From Symbiodinium natans (Eukaryota > Sar > Dinophyceae > Suessiales > Symbiodiniaceae): a DNA stretch of 64,000 nucleotides. Under the pieces are notes generated by a model. That model was not told the DNA's origin and ran no database searches. It saw nothing but the letters and a program-made list of their open reading frames with translations. Below are positions 30,753 through 41,449 of this stretch, piece after piece (position 1 is the first letter of the stretch; each line of letters starts with the position of its first letter). The stretch spans positions 573,386 to 637,385 of the forward strand of contig CAJNDS010002107.1 of NCBI GenBank assembly GCA_905221605.1, written 5' to 3'. Both the position numbers and the translations under genes were made by a program.

Positions 30753-32303
30753 AGAAAAATGACGGACCTGCGAGCAAGATGGAGCAAGCCCATGCATGTT
30801 GTAGGTGTACCAGCTGACTTTTGTGGGCGGCTCGCTGGAACATGTCCGCTTGGTCAGTAACCAGTACTGAATTGCGGCAGCCGCAAGCACGACAGCTGAA
30901 CTCGTCTCGCTCAGCTCTTCGCATTGGTCCAAATTGGGCCGGCAGTTGTCTTTCCAAGAGCTCTCTGACCACTTTGAAGTACAGTTATGGACCTGGAGGT
31001 TAGGCCTGATTGGTCGGGCCATTTTTCGTGTGGGAAACAGAGCCTCCAGAAGCTGACTCAACAGTTTGCACTTGCTGTTGTTGTTTATGTCTTTTGCACC
31101 CATTGCTTTCCCAGCTATGTCCTTCAGATGGTCTGGAGCTGGCTGAATTCGCATGGGTTCCAAAAACATGAAGACATCGCGAAGGGCTCACGTGTGCCGT
31201 CACAAATACTGACTCATTCCAGTACGAATGTTGTTCCGCCCTGTTGTCCGAAATCACAAGAGCTTGCTTGTCGTTTTCCATACTCTCAAAGCTTACGATT
31301 AGGAGGTTCCAAGTGAGCTTTTCGGGCTGTTTCGGGAGCCAAAAATATTAGATATTCTAAAACTGGCACTGCCTGAATGGGCCTCCACAGTATTTGGGTA
31401 ACCTATCGTGTGATGCGCTCCTGCTTTGGGCAAGTGAATGGGCACAGACTGTGTGTGATGAGCCCCCTTTCTCTGATTTTGTCCTCGTTAAGTCATGAAT
31501 CCGAAACTATTTTTCTGCCAGAACCACATGGTAAGAAACACGCGGAAACCGGAAGAAAGAGGGCACGCCCGACGATCCGGTTGCCAAGGAAGCTCGGGAA
31601 GCATGTCTTCACGGACCGGTTCTCAAGGGAGACAGAGGAACACTAGCAAAAGATCTGGGTTGACTTTTGTTTGGAAAGGCTGGAGTCTACTTGACAACCT
31701 GCGACTTCACTTTCAGCCTTTGGAAAGTATGTCGTGGGTTTTCTGAGTGGGGCCACGAAAAGCAAAACGCACGTCGATGATTTTGCATGTCGCTGTCTCT
31801 GTTTCAAGGTTTTAGCTGATGCTGTGGGAGTACGCATTCTGGTTTTGTTTGTGTCATGCTTGAAGGGAAGCCCGAGTGCATGCGCTGAAAGCCTTTCAAC
31901 ACACAAAACAGCACTGAGAAGGTCAGTTTTGTATCGTTTTGTCCACCCAGCCCAATCGGGGTTCAGTGCCTCATGACAGAAAGGCGTAGCATTCGAGTGC
32001 TTTGATCAACTCTTACTTAGCCGCAGCTTCGACGAATAGAGAGCCTCTGGCTGTCGGTGCATGTTGTGTTTGCTTGTTGAGTCCAACACCTGACCGCCTA
32101 CACCAAGTCTCAAACATGTGCAGTTTGCTTGAGGAGATGTGTTGTGGATGCGGAATGCGTGGCATTTCCATGAGGAGTAAGTTCAAGCCCTAAAGCGGGA
32201 TATCTGTTGCAAGCTTCATACTGCCATTGTTTGGAGTCCTACCAGCAAAGAAGCGGGCACGTGAGCACCGGCAAGCCCCAAAGCTAAAAGCCTCTTGTTC
32301 TAG
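30753..32303. other. Non-coding DNA, no gene firmly supported
   Basis: No clear exon is seen. A Cys-rich phrase at about 32124-32172 (LLEEMCCGCGMRG) precedes GAGTAAG and could be a small exon of the gene that follows. Confidence 0.3.
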
Positions 32304-32399
32304 GCGTCTTCAGCTGCGGCCTATGTGCCAACGAAAGCGTCTCGGCCATGACCCCGGCGGCGGCTGTCATTGCTGTGCAACTGGCTATGCTCACACGCG
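32304..32399 (+). CDS. Candidate upstream exon of the Thr/Ser-rich gene
   Basis: After acceptor GTTCTAG/G the frame reads VFSCGLCANESVSAMTPAAA and on through a hydrophobic Ala/Val/Leu stretch to a possible donor CGCG/GTGCC. Cys and hydrophobic content would suit a secreted or membrane protein. Its link to the exon at 32705 is by proximity only. Confidence 0.28.
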
Positions 32400-32704
32400 G
32401 TGCCAGGCTTTGCACGAACTGATTTCAGCTTCTAGAATTTTGAGCCTCTGACCCTAGTCTACTGTCACTATCTTGCTGACCCCACACGATTTGTTGAATT
32501 CACGTGTAGCCCCAAGGAATTAGGAAGATGCTTGAAGATGCAACGAGCTTTTTCCCATGCCAGTTCGACGTGTGGGCAGCTGGCGCTGTACGTCTTTTGG
32601 GACGAAGCTTGTGGAGGGAGCCAAGCTGCCAACTGGATTCGCCGTTGCCGCCTGATCCGACGAGGAATAGCAATCTGATGCAATCTGCACAATGCTGCTG
32701 GCAG

Positions 32705-32999
32705 TTGTAACAACTGGGCGAGTTGGGGGGGCTATGCCATCGAGCCGACCGGCACATTCTCGCCTCGCAGCTGGGACCCTTCTTGCGCCTCCAGCGTTGG
32801 GGACAGTTTCAGGCTCACGGTGGAAGAGCTTGGGGACGGCATGAATATATCGGGGTTGTGCGACAAAAAATGTGGCCAGGCATGGGCAAACTCTGTGTAC
32901 AAGCTCGAAGGCAACACAGTGGACGGTCGCGCGTGGTATTCAACACTTCTGCCGACTACGACCACGGGGTCGGCCACGTCGACCACGTCGACTACCCAA
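32705..32999 (+). CDS. Exon of a Cys-containing, Thr/Ser-rich (mucin-like) protein
   Basis: From acceptor CTGGCAG/T (32704/32705) the frame is open for 98 codons. The first part is a small Cys-bearing, globular-looking segment (GYAIEPTGTFSPRSWDPSCA, later GLCDKKCGQAWANSVYKLEG) with two N-glycosylation-type sites. It then passes into a Thr/Ser run (TTTTGSATSTTSTTQ). It ends before GCCTTGG at 33000, a GC donor in the same relative place as the array exons downstream (AG/GCCATGG). I read it as the exon entering a Thr/Ser repeat region of an extracellular or cell-surface protein; that location is inferred, no signal peptide was seen. It is the strongest exon of this locus. Confidence 0.55.
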
Positions 33000-33306
33000 G
33001 CCTTGGGCCCAAGATGGGTTTCCGCATTGTTGCAAGCTCTATAATTGCAAGCTCGTAGGGGGCAAATCGGGGGAAAGCGGGGTACCTTTAGTACCTTTTT
33101 GTACCTGTCAGACGCATCTCCCCTGCCCGACCAGAGCGCTGTTCGGCTGTCCGGTTTGGCCTCTTCCGTCACATGTGTTTGAACCGTATTTTAACCCTCA
33201 AATGTCAGCAACATGGCACGTGACACTCCAATGGGATTGCTGGGCGAACATGCGCTTCGGTAACGCACCTGCAGCATCCTGCAGCTATCTGAAATGTGTG
33301 CGTATG

Positions 33307-36300
33307 TAACGCCACTAGCTGTGCAGACGAGCACGACGTTGCCTACGTCGACCAGCCAGGCCATGGGTTACGCAAAAGATTTGGATGAGAAACCAGTACA
33401 AGCGTAGCTGAACCTAGGTCAGACATGCCACACTTGCCCAAGTCTCAATGCAGTTGTGTTTTCATGTTTTCCAGACTTGCATGATGCCTAGCAGGCATGT
33501 TGCGGCATGTTTCCGATGCAGCAAACGTGACGGCATGACTGCTAAGAGTCCGTGGGGAAAGGGGAGTGCTGTGTGATGCTGTGTGGGCGTGGTGTTGCTC
33601 CCTCTGGAGCAAGCTAAGAAGCTTGATCTGTCGTGCTTTCATGTTGTCACCAACCACATGTTTGGAAAGGTTTGCAATCAGGCTGCTCTGGAGGTCTTGG
33701 CTTGCTGGCATAACATGTGTATTGGGCAAATCAGCTATCAGCTATCGTATGCTATCGTGCTCGCCTCCTCTTTCGCCTTTATCTGGAGCTTATGCTGTGT
33801 ATGTGTCACGCTGGCCATTGCAGACGACAAGCACCACATCATCTACGACTAGCCAGGCCATGGGCTATGCAGGAGATAGCTTGAGTGAGACTGCACAGTA
33901 TTCCCCGCTCGTCACCGACCGAACTTGAGAACATAGTAGAACCGAGCGTTGCCAGACAAGTTACAACCGCCCACTCTGGGGGTCAGCTGAGGGGAGCGTT
34001 GCGAAATGTTCAGCAAACGCTTGCTCTGAGAGTGTTCCTTGATTTGCATGCCTAGTTAATTTAAGGCTGGTGTCGTTTCTTTTGCAGCAAGTATGACTCG
34101 TGATGGGAGTAAGTTTGTGTGCGGATGTCGCGCCACTAGCTGTGCACACGAGCACGACGTTGTCTACGTCGACCAGCCAGGCCATGGGTTACGCAAAAGA
34201 TTTGGCTGAGAAACCAGTACAAGAGTAGCTGAACCTAGGTCAGACATGCCACACTTGCCCAAGTCTCAATGCAGTTGTGTTTTCATGTTTTCCAGACTTG
34301 CATGATGCCTAGCAGGCATGTTGGGGCATGTTTCCGATGCAGCAAACGTGACGGCTGTGACGGCATGACTGCTAAGAGTCCGTGGGGAAAGGGGAGTGCT
34401 GTGTGATGCTGTGTGGGCGTGGTGTTGCTCCCTCTGGAGCAGGCTAAGAAGCTTGATCTGTCGTGCTTTCATGTTGTCACCAACCACATGTTTGGAAAGG
34501 TTTGCAATCAGGCTGCTCTGGAGGTCTTGGCTTGCTGGCATAACATGTGTATTGGGCAAGTCAGCTATCAGCTATCGTATGCTATCGTGCTCGCCTCCTC
34601 TTTCGCCTTTATCTGGAGCTTATGCTGTGTATGTGTCACGCTGGCCATTGCAGACGACAAGCACCACATCATCTACGACTAGCCAGGCCACGGGCTATGC
34701 AGGAGATAGCTTGAGTGAGACTGCACAGTATTCCCCGCTCGTCACCGACCGAACTTGAGAACATAGCAGAACCGAGCGTTGCCAGACAAGTTACAACCGC
34801 CCACTCTGGGGGTCAGCTGAGAGGAAATGTTCAGCAAACGCTTGCTCTGAGAGTGTTCCTTGATTTGCATGCCTAGTTAATTTAAGGCTGGTGTCGTTTC
34901 TTTTGCAGCAAGTATGACTCGTGATGGGAGTAAGTTTGTGTGCGGATGTCGCGCCACTAGCTGTGCAGACGAGCACAACGTTGTCTACGTCGACCAGCCA
35001 GGCCATGGGTTACGCAAAAAATTTGGATGAGAAACCAGTACAAGAGTAGCTGAACCTTGGTCAGACATGCCACACTTGCCCAAGTCTCAATGCAGTTGTG
35101 TTTTCATGTTTTCCAAACTTGCATGATGCCTAGCAGGCATGTTGCGGCATGTTTCCGATGCAGCAAACGTGACGGCATGACTGCTAAGAGTCCGTGGGGA
35201 AAGGGGAGTGCTGTGTGATGCTGTGTGGGCGTGGTGTTGCTCCCTCTGGAGCAGGCTAAGAAGCTTGATCTGTCGTGCTTTCATGTTGTCACCAACCACA
35301 TGTTTGTAAAGGTTTGCAATCAAGCTGCTCTGGAGGTCTTGGCTTGCTGGCATAACATGTGGTTCGGGCAAATCAGCTGTCAGCTATCGTATGCTATCGT
35401 GCTCGCCTCCTCTTTCGCCTTTATCTGGAGCTTATGCTGGGTATGTGTCACGCTGGCCATTGCAGACGACAAGCACCACATCTACGACTAGCCAGGCCAC
35501 GGGCTATGCAGGAGATAGCTTGAGTGAGACTGCACAGTATTCCCCGCTCGTCACCGACCGAACTTGAGAACATAGTAGAACCGAGCGTTGCCAGACAAGT
35601 TACAACCGCCCACTCTGGGGGTCAGCTGAGGGGAGCGTTGCGAAATGTTCAGCAAACGCTTGCTCTGAGAGTGTTCCTTGATTTGCATGCCTAGTTAATT
35701 TAAGGCTGGTGTCGTTTCTTTTGCAGCAAGTATGACTCGTGATGGGAGTAAGTTTGTGTGCGGATGTCGCGCCACTAGCTGTGCAGACGAGCACAACGTT
35801 GTCTACGTCGACCAGCCAGGCCATGGGTTACGCAAAAGATTTGGCTGAGAAACCAGTACAAGAGTAGCTGAACCTAGGTCAGACATGCCACACTTGCCCA
35901 AGTCTCAATGCAGTTGTTTTTTCATGTTTTCCAGACTTGCATGATGCCTAGCAGGCATGTTGCGGCATGTTTCCGATGCAGCAAACGTGACGGCATGACT
36001 GCTAAGAGTCCGTGGGGAAAGGGGAGTGCTGTGTGATGCTGTGTGGGCGTGGTGTTGCTCCCTCTGGAGCAGGCTAAGAAGCTTGATCTGTCGTGCTTTC
36101 ATGTTGTCACCAACCACATGTTTGGAAAGGTTTGCAATCAGGCTGCTCTGGAGGTCTTGGCTTGCTGGCATAACATGTGTATTGGGCAAGTCAGCTATCA
36201 GCTATCGTATGCTATCGTGCTCGCCTCCTCTTTCGCCTTTATCTGGAGCTTATGCTGTGTATGTGTCACGCTGGCCATTGCAGACGACAAGCACCACATC

Positions 36301-37130
36301 ATCTACGACTAGCCAGGCCACGGGCTATGCAGGAGATAGCTTGAGTGAGACTGCACAGTATTCCCCGCTCGTCACCGACCGAACTTGAGAACATAGCAGA
36401 ACCGAGCGTTGCCAGACAAGTTACAACCGCCCACTCTGGGGGTCAGCTGAGAGGAAATGTTCAGCAAACGCTTGCTCTGAGAGTGTTCCTTGATTTGCAT
36501 GCCTAGTTAATTTAAGGCTGGTGTCGTTTCTTTTGCAGCAAGTATGACTCGTGATGGGAGTAAGTTTGTGTGCGGATGTCGTGCCACTAGCTGTGCAGAC
36601 GAGCACGACGTTGTCTACGTCGACCAGCCAGGCCATGGGTTACGCAAAAGATTTGGATGAGAAACCAGTACAAGAGTAGCTGAACCTTGGTCAGACATGC
36701 CACACTTGCCCAAGTCTCAATACAGTTGTGTTTTCATGTTTTCCAGACTTGCATGAGCATGTTTCCGATGCAGCAAACGTGACGGCATGACTGCTAAGAG
36801 TCCGTGGGGAAAGGGGAGTGCTGTGTGATGCTGTGTGGGCGTGGTGTTGCTCCCTCTGGAGCAGGCGAAGAAGCTTGATCTGTCGTGCTTTCATGCTGTG
36901 ACCAACCACATGTTTGGAAAGGTTTGCAATCAAGCTGCTCTGGAGGTCTTGGCTTGCTGGCATAACATGTGGTTCGGGCAAATCAGCTGTCAGCTATCGT
37001 ATGCTATCGTGCTCGCCTCCTCTTTCGCCTTTATCTGGAGCTTATGCTGTGTATGTGTCCCGCTGTCTGGTGCAGACGACAAGCACCACATCATCTACGA
37101 CTAGCCAGGCCCATGGGCTTTGCAGGAGAT
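33307..37130. repeat. 820-bp tandem array, five units, each a diverged dimer
   Basis: Equivalent points lie at 33327, 34148, 34969, 35787 and 36599, giving periods of 821, 821, 818 and 812. Units are nearly identical over hundreds of bases; the last lacks a small block near 36758 and is more diverged. Each unit has two related halves (A about 490 bp, B about 330 bp) sharing the exon and phrases such as TTGCATGCCTAG and GCAGCAAGTATGAC. Further diverged half-units continue to about 37780. Confidence 0.93.
33327..37108 (+). CDS. Ten 33-nt Thr/Ser micro-exons in the tandem array
   Basis: Each half-unit carries one short exon after GTGCAG or TTGCAG. Type A (33327, 34148, 34969, 35787, 36599) reads TSTTLSTSTSQ with small changes. 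Type B (33824, 34654, 35466, 36284, 37076) reads TTSTTSSTTSQ. Each would end at CAG before GCCATGG, a GC donor, and is 33 bases, phase 0 at both ends, so any number can be added without frame change. The B copy at 35466 is 30 bases: exactly one codon is missing. A2 (34148) follows CAC instead of CAG, so its acceptor is lost. The exons would lengthen the Thr/Ser run started at 32.9 kb, a plausible O-glycosylated stalk. A longer exon reading on into GYAGDSLSETAQY is the alternative. Confidence 0.5.
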
Positions 37131-37696
37131 AGCTTGAGTGAGACTGCACAGTATTCCCCGCTCGTCACCGACCGAACTTGAGAACATAGTAGAACCGAGC
37201 GTGGCCAGACATGTTACAAGCGCCCACTCTGCCTGTTCGGCAGTCCGCTAAACTGCTTTTTCGTATGGGGGTCAGCTGACAGGAGCGTTGCGAAATGTAC
37301 TGCAAATGCTTGCTCTGAGAGTGTCCCTGACTTGCATGCCTTGTTTAGTTGTGGCTGTTGCGCCTTCCGTTGCAGCAAGTCTGACGCGCAATGGGATTCC
37401 GGAGTGCGGTGTGGCCGCGCATGAAGATTCTGTCCTGTCGTGTGGCTATTTTCAGTATGTTTACCATCTGTCGTACAAGGCCAGTACAAGTTGAGCCGAA
37501 AATTTGTCAGATATGCCACAGCTGCCCAAGCCTTAGAACGCTGTCGATGTACTCATCGCCGCTTTTGCAGTCGAATGGTCTTTTTCAGGTTTGCATGCCT
37601 AGCTGGCGTGTTTTAGCAAGCAGGACGGATCTTGACTTGTACTGTCGTGTGTGTATATATATATATATGTTACACAGCCTGTTTCACGCGGCGCAA

Positions 37697-37729
37697 ATAA
37701 CAAGCACAACGTCATCTACGACTAGCCAG
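37697..37729 (+). pseudogene. Decayed Thr/Ser micro-exon
   Basis: This is a type B exon copy (ITSTTSSTTSQ) 600 bases beyond the array. The base pair that should be the acceptor CAG is CAA, so it is unlikely to be spliced in. It marks how far the diverged repeat extends. Confidence 0.45.
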
Positions 37730-37958
37730 GCCGCGGGCTATGCAGGAGACAGCTGAGATAGCTTGAGTGAGACTACACAGTATCTCCTGCTCATCACCGA
37801 CAGATGGTAGAACATGGCAAGACCGAGTCTTTCCACCTTCCCAAGTGCCCACACAGCCCGTGTGGCAGACCACCACGAACATTGTGAGGTGCTTTGCCTT
37901 GATTGCGTTGGCTGGGCTTTGTAAACCCCTGCACTTGGCTGCCCAGACACTGTCACAG

Positions 37959-38006
37959 ACATACACTTCGACGACACGGACCTTGACAACGCGGACTCTA
38001 ACAGCA
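37959..38006 (+). CDS. Downstream Thr-rich exon of the same locus
   Basis: After acceptor GTCACAG/A (37958/37959) the frame reads TYTSTTRTLTTRTLTA and reaches a GCAG/GCAGAC boundary. It keeps the Thr-rich character but is not a copy of the A or B exon. The exact donor is uncertain by one base. Confidence 0.35.
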
Positions 38007-39452
38007 GGCAGACTGTCTGTATTGTCCTTGCCAGTAAGACCGTCTCTTTGCTCCGAGTGCAATCCTTATCCTTTAAACCCTGAGGCCTCAACTCATCCCT
38101 TCCCCTGATATTGACACACCCATAATAAAACAAAAACAAATGGTCACAAAACCCGATCACGTACCCGTCCCTTTTAGAAACTCTACCGAGATGCGGGGGT
38201 TAAGGGGCGCCTGAAGCAGAAACTTGAACCTTAACTCTGAGACAAACCTTCAAGACCCTTTAGGGTCTAGGGTTATAGGGTATTCTGCTCCAGTGCCAGC
38301 ACCAGGGACAGCCCGGGTTCAAAAGGGATACTGCTGAAGCCAAGCTGTAGCCCTTAAGAGCCGGTTGCCCCGGTGCGCTGTCCCCTACCCTGCATCCCAC
38401 CTTGTGGACGTCAGGGCGGGGAGGCAGGTGGGCAGAACCAGTTCATGCGACCTGATACATATGCTTTGAATCACCTTCTTCAGGTTATGACGCCCAAGGG
38501 CCTAAGCTCGAACACGCGTGGCGCCGCTATACCATGCCAGAACATATGCCTTACTGCTTGGAGGACTTCGTCAGACCACCACGCCACCGCAATTGCAATG
38601 TTGCTGCGATGGGCCTGGAGGATGGAGGGGCTGCGATGGCGACGGCAGGGGACATTGGTTGTAAGGGAAGGCTGCCGTGGCGGAGGAAGGTGAGGTAGCC
38701 GAAAGGCAGAGATCGTCTTCAGGCGTGCAACCTTGGCGCAGTGTAGTGTGCAGGCGCGCTTGACCCCCACTGGCTAATTAGTGGGCAACTGAGCCTATGT
38801 GCCTGTGCTGAACCATGACCGAGGACGGAAGGCTCCGTTGTTGTTGACGGGTGTATACTGTTATCTACCCTGCTTCGGGAGCTGTACGGTCATGCCCTTT
38901 AGTGTAGACAGCGCTCCGTGCTTGCAATGCGCAGCAGGGATGTCGACGCTGCTTGGCTTCGGTAGCCCGACTTGTCTGCTGGGTGTATCTTGTTGAGAAT
39001 TCTGCTTCCGGGGCTATTGAAGCTATGTCGCAAGCCTGTTGTCACTTCCAATGTGTGGTGGCTGATCACTCTGAGCCTTTCTAGCTGTTTCCATGCGTTG
39101 CAGTTGACCTCTAGTTTGGATTCGACCGGAGCCCCTGCCAGCGCTTGCGCCAGTGTGAGACTCGAAAAAGGAAATTATGATTGAGCCAGCAAGCCACAAG
39201 GACGGGCTGTTTTGTTCGGACAGAACCCCCTAATACCAAAAAACCCAGGAAGTTTAAGGGGGGTTTTATTACAAGGGGCGGGGGGTGGAGGGGGTTTAAC
39301 ACTATGAGGGGAAGGGATTGCTATGGCTCAAGTCTTGAACTTAAACTTAATGACAGGAATGGCCCTCCTCACCCCATCGGATGGCTCATGACAATAAGAC
39401 CCTGGAATCCATCCCACCTGTCAGTCTTGCCCATGAATCCGCCCTTGAGACC
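38007..39452. other. Non-coding DNA, no gene supported
   Basis: A 16-base palindrome AGACCC-TTTA-GGGTCT lies at about 38253-38268, next to TAGGGTT-type sequence. A TTTAACACTATGAGGGG phrase at 39295 resembles ones near 19095 and 56418, a weak dispersed motif. Confidence 0.35.
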
Positions 39453-39759
39453 CTAACTCTCATATCTTGGTCTAACCGTTCACACCCTTGGAATCGCATG
39501 CCAGGTTAACCGTGTAAAAGCCCTGAGAGTTAGACCGCTCCTTTCATTCTCTTCGTTCACACGCCATTAATATTATTATAAGCTTGCGCATGAAGAATAT
39601 TATGATGGCGTGAGAAAAGAAGGAGATGAAAGGGGAAGTGAACACATGGGCGAATTAAATACGCGCCCGTCATAATAAACTATGGTTTTTATACGGGCTT
39701 TTAGTATATTATATTCGCCCATACGTTCACACCCTTGGAATCGCATGCCAGGTTAACCG
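39453..39759. mobile_element. Two hairpins between perfect 36-bp direct repeats
   Basis: A 36-base phrase starting CGTTCACACCCTTGGAATCG occurs without a mismatch at 39477-39512 and 39724-39759. Between them lie two AT-rich fold-backs. The first (about 39539-39633) pairs CACGCCATTAATATT with AATATTATGATGGCGTG plus an outer purine/pyrimidine stem. The second (39648-39720) pairs GGGCGAAT and GCCCGT with ACGGGC and ATTCGCCC. A small CTAACTCTC/GAGAGTTAG stem encloses the first repeat. Composition differs from the flanks, so I read an inserted element or the residue of one. Confidence 0.5.
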
Positions 39760-41329
39760 CTCTCTGAATCACCCATACAATCAACCTGGTGCTGCATCTG
39801 GACCTTTAGGACGTAATACTAATAGAAACCCCCATCATCAATAGGCCCTGCACCCCGCGCCGTTTCCCACATGCACAAGACGCGAGGCCGAACTGATCCA
39901 AGCATCCAGTGAGAACAGTGGCGTCGTGGTGCTGTCCGACCCATTGTATTTCGGCTGCTCTACCCGTAAAGGGCTGTTCATCTGGAATCTTGGGGTGGCG
40001 GAGGTTGGGCAAATAGGCAGAGACGAAGGGGTATCGAAACGCTTCCTTATGACCGACTACCCTGAATCCTCTTAATCCGAAACCCATACCCTGAACCTGA
40101 CTGATTCTGTTCCTTTAGCAAGCTGAGGGCGCGCCTCCTTGAAGCAGCTTCAGGGACTGAAGGGGACTGGCTAAGTGTGAGTACTGCTTCATAATTTTGT
40201 CCGACGCGAGAAGTGCAGCCTTCCCAAACAGTCGGGGAGCTCGTCCAGGAGAGACCGAACGCCGGCAACGTGGGAACGAAAAATATCCTTGGCAGCCCCA
40301 GACAGTCCGAGAACCAGCGCCACCAGACCCTGGAAATTACAGAAGCCCAAGACACCAAATCCCAAAGACCTGACACAAAAAGGACAACAGTAGGACGAAT
40401 AAGAGCCATGTCACCAGCTCAAAGACGCACGGGGAAAGCGACGTTTTTCCTTCCCAAAACCGCGAGGACTTGTGCCAATTTTGGCTTTTAAAGCGTTGAA
40501 TTATGCATTCTTCTCATGTTCACCGTCTACTTGGTGTGCTGCCTACTCCCGCGACCACTTCTTCCAAGGAGCTTGAGAGTTCTGTCCGAGTCGGTGAATG
40601 GTGAGCTTCTTGAGCCCTTCGAGCGGCCTGGTCTGAGTCTGGCATAGTCTTGGGTAACATGGGAGCCGACATGCTTGGCTTTCGGGCTTCCCGGTGGTCA
40701 TAGACCAAATAAATCCAGCTAAGCACTTGATTCCAACACTTTTTCCGAGATTTGTCTGGGCTGGCCTCGCTTTGCATACCCATCTAAGGGTTTAAATATG
40801 GGTGGAGCTAAGGTTGACCATGCCCCTGTTGAGCGGCAGCAACGCGGTTGCTGACAAGGCGTCAGGGCGGGTGAAAATGAGTCGGGACTGCGACATCCGA
40901 TGCCTTTGGTTAATATCTTCCGGCTTCGGAAGCTTAAGCCTGGGCAGAAACCAGAAGCCAGTGAGCAAAAAACGACGATGACCGTCGTGCAGGGTGCCGT
41001 GCGTAGTGCACTGCGCCATCTTCGAGCCCCATCCCCGAAGTCCAGCCCTTATATATATTGCCTTATACTGCCTTATATCCCTGACTGCAAGGCTTGTGCA
41101 TCCTGGGACGAGTCTTCGAACACATGGGAGACAGATGGTATCTGGCTGTTTATTAAGTTTATTAATTGTGAGGTCTTGACTGCATTAATCAAGCTGCATC
41201 ATGCTGTCAACGACTCAGGTAGGTCCCTGCCCGCGGCTAACAATTCTACAATGACTTGTGCTGTGTGGTTGTGATCGGCCTGCAGAAAGCCAGATTTTTT
41301 GTTTTTTGTCCAGCTTGTTCTCATCCTAC
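39760..41329. other. Non-coding DNA, no gene supported
   Basis: Only chance frames are seen. A short TATA-rich repeat (CCTTATATATATTGCCTTAT) lies near 41047. Confidence 0.3.
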
Positions 41330-41449
41330 CTTTGGCGGGTTGGAGTCCACACCTTTGCTATTCCTTCGCTGGCAAGAGGATAGGGCGTGGGCTGGATCTT
41401 CTGCAAGAGCATCGCGTAGTTTCATCTCTGCAGTGATGGTAGGAACGCG
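41330..41449 (-). CDS. Candidate internal exon, unknown protein
   Basis: The minus strand is open for 40 codons between GGTGCAG/C (41450/41449) and CAAAG/GTAGG (41330/41329), phase 0 at both ends. It reads VPTITAEMKLRDALAEDPAH and then a polar tail. The two consensus-like splice sites and multiple-of-three length are the support. No family named. Confidence 0.35.

Noticed and set aside
33445-36981. Recurring 94-codon minus-strand and 120-codon plus-strand frames in the tandem array as genes
   Set aside because: They run mainly through predicted introns, change little only because the units are nearly identical, and encode no recognisable fold.
33307-37130. CRISPR-like array
   Set aside because: Units are 820 bp with no short repeat-spacer pattern, and the context is eukaryotic.
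39310-39340. Relic of the dinoflagellate spliced leader (TGGCTCAAG at about 39323)
   Set aside because: Only nine bases match the leader's 3' end here and again near 49724; this is too short to support retroposed cDNA.
39477-39759. 36-bp repeats as a minimal CRISPR array
   Set aside because: Only two repeats, 211 bases apart, with hairpin-rich filler; the length match to CRISPR repeats is coincidence.
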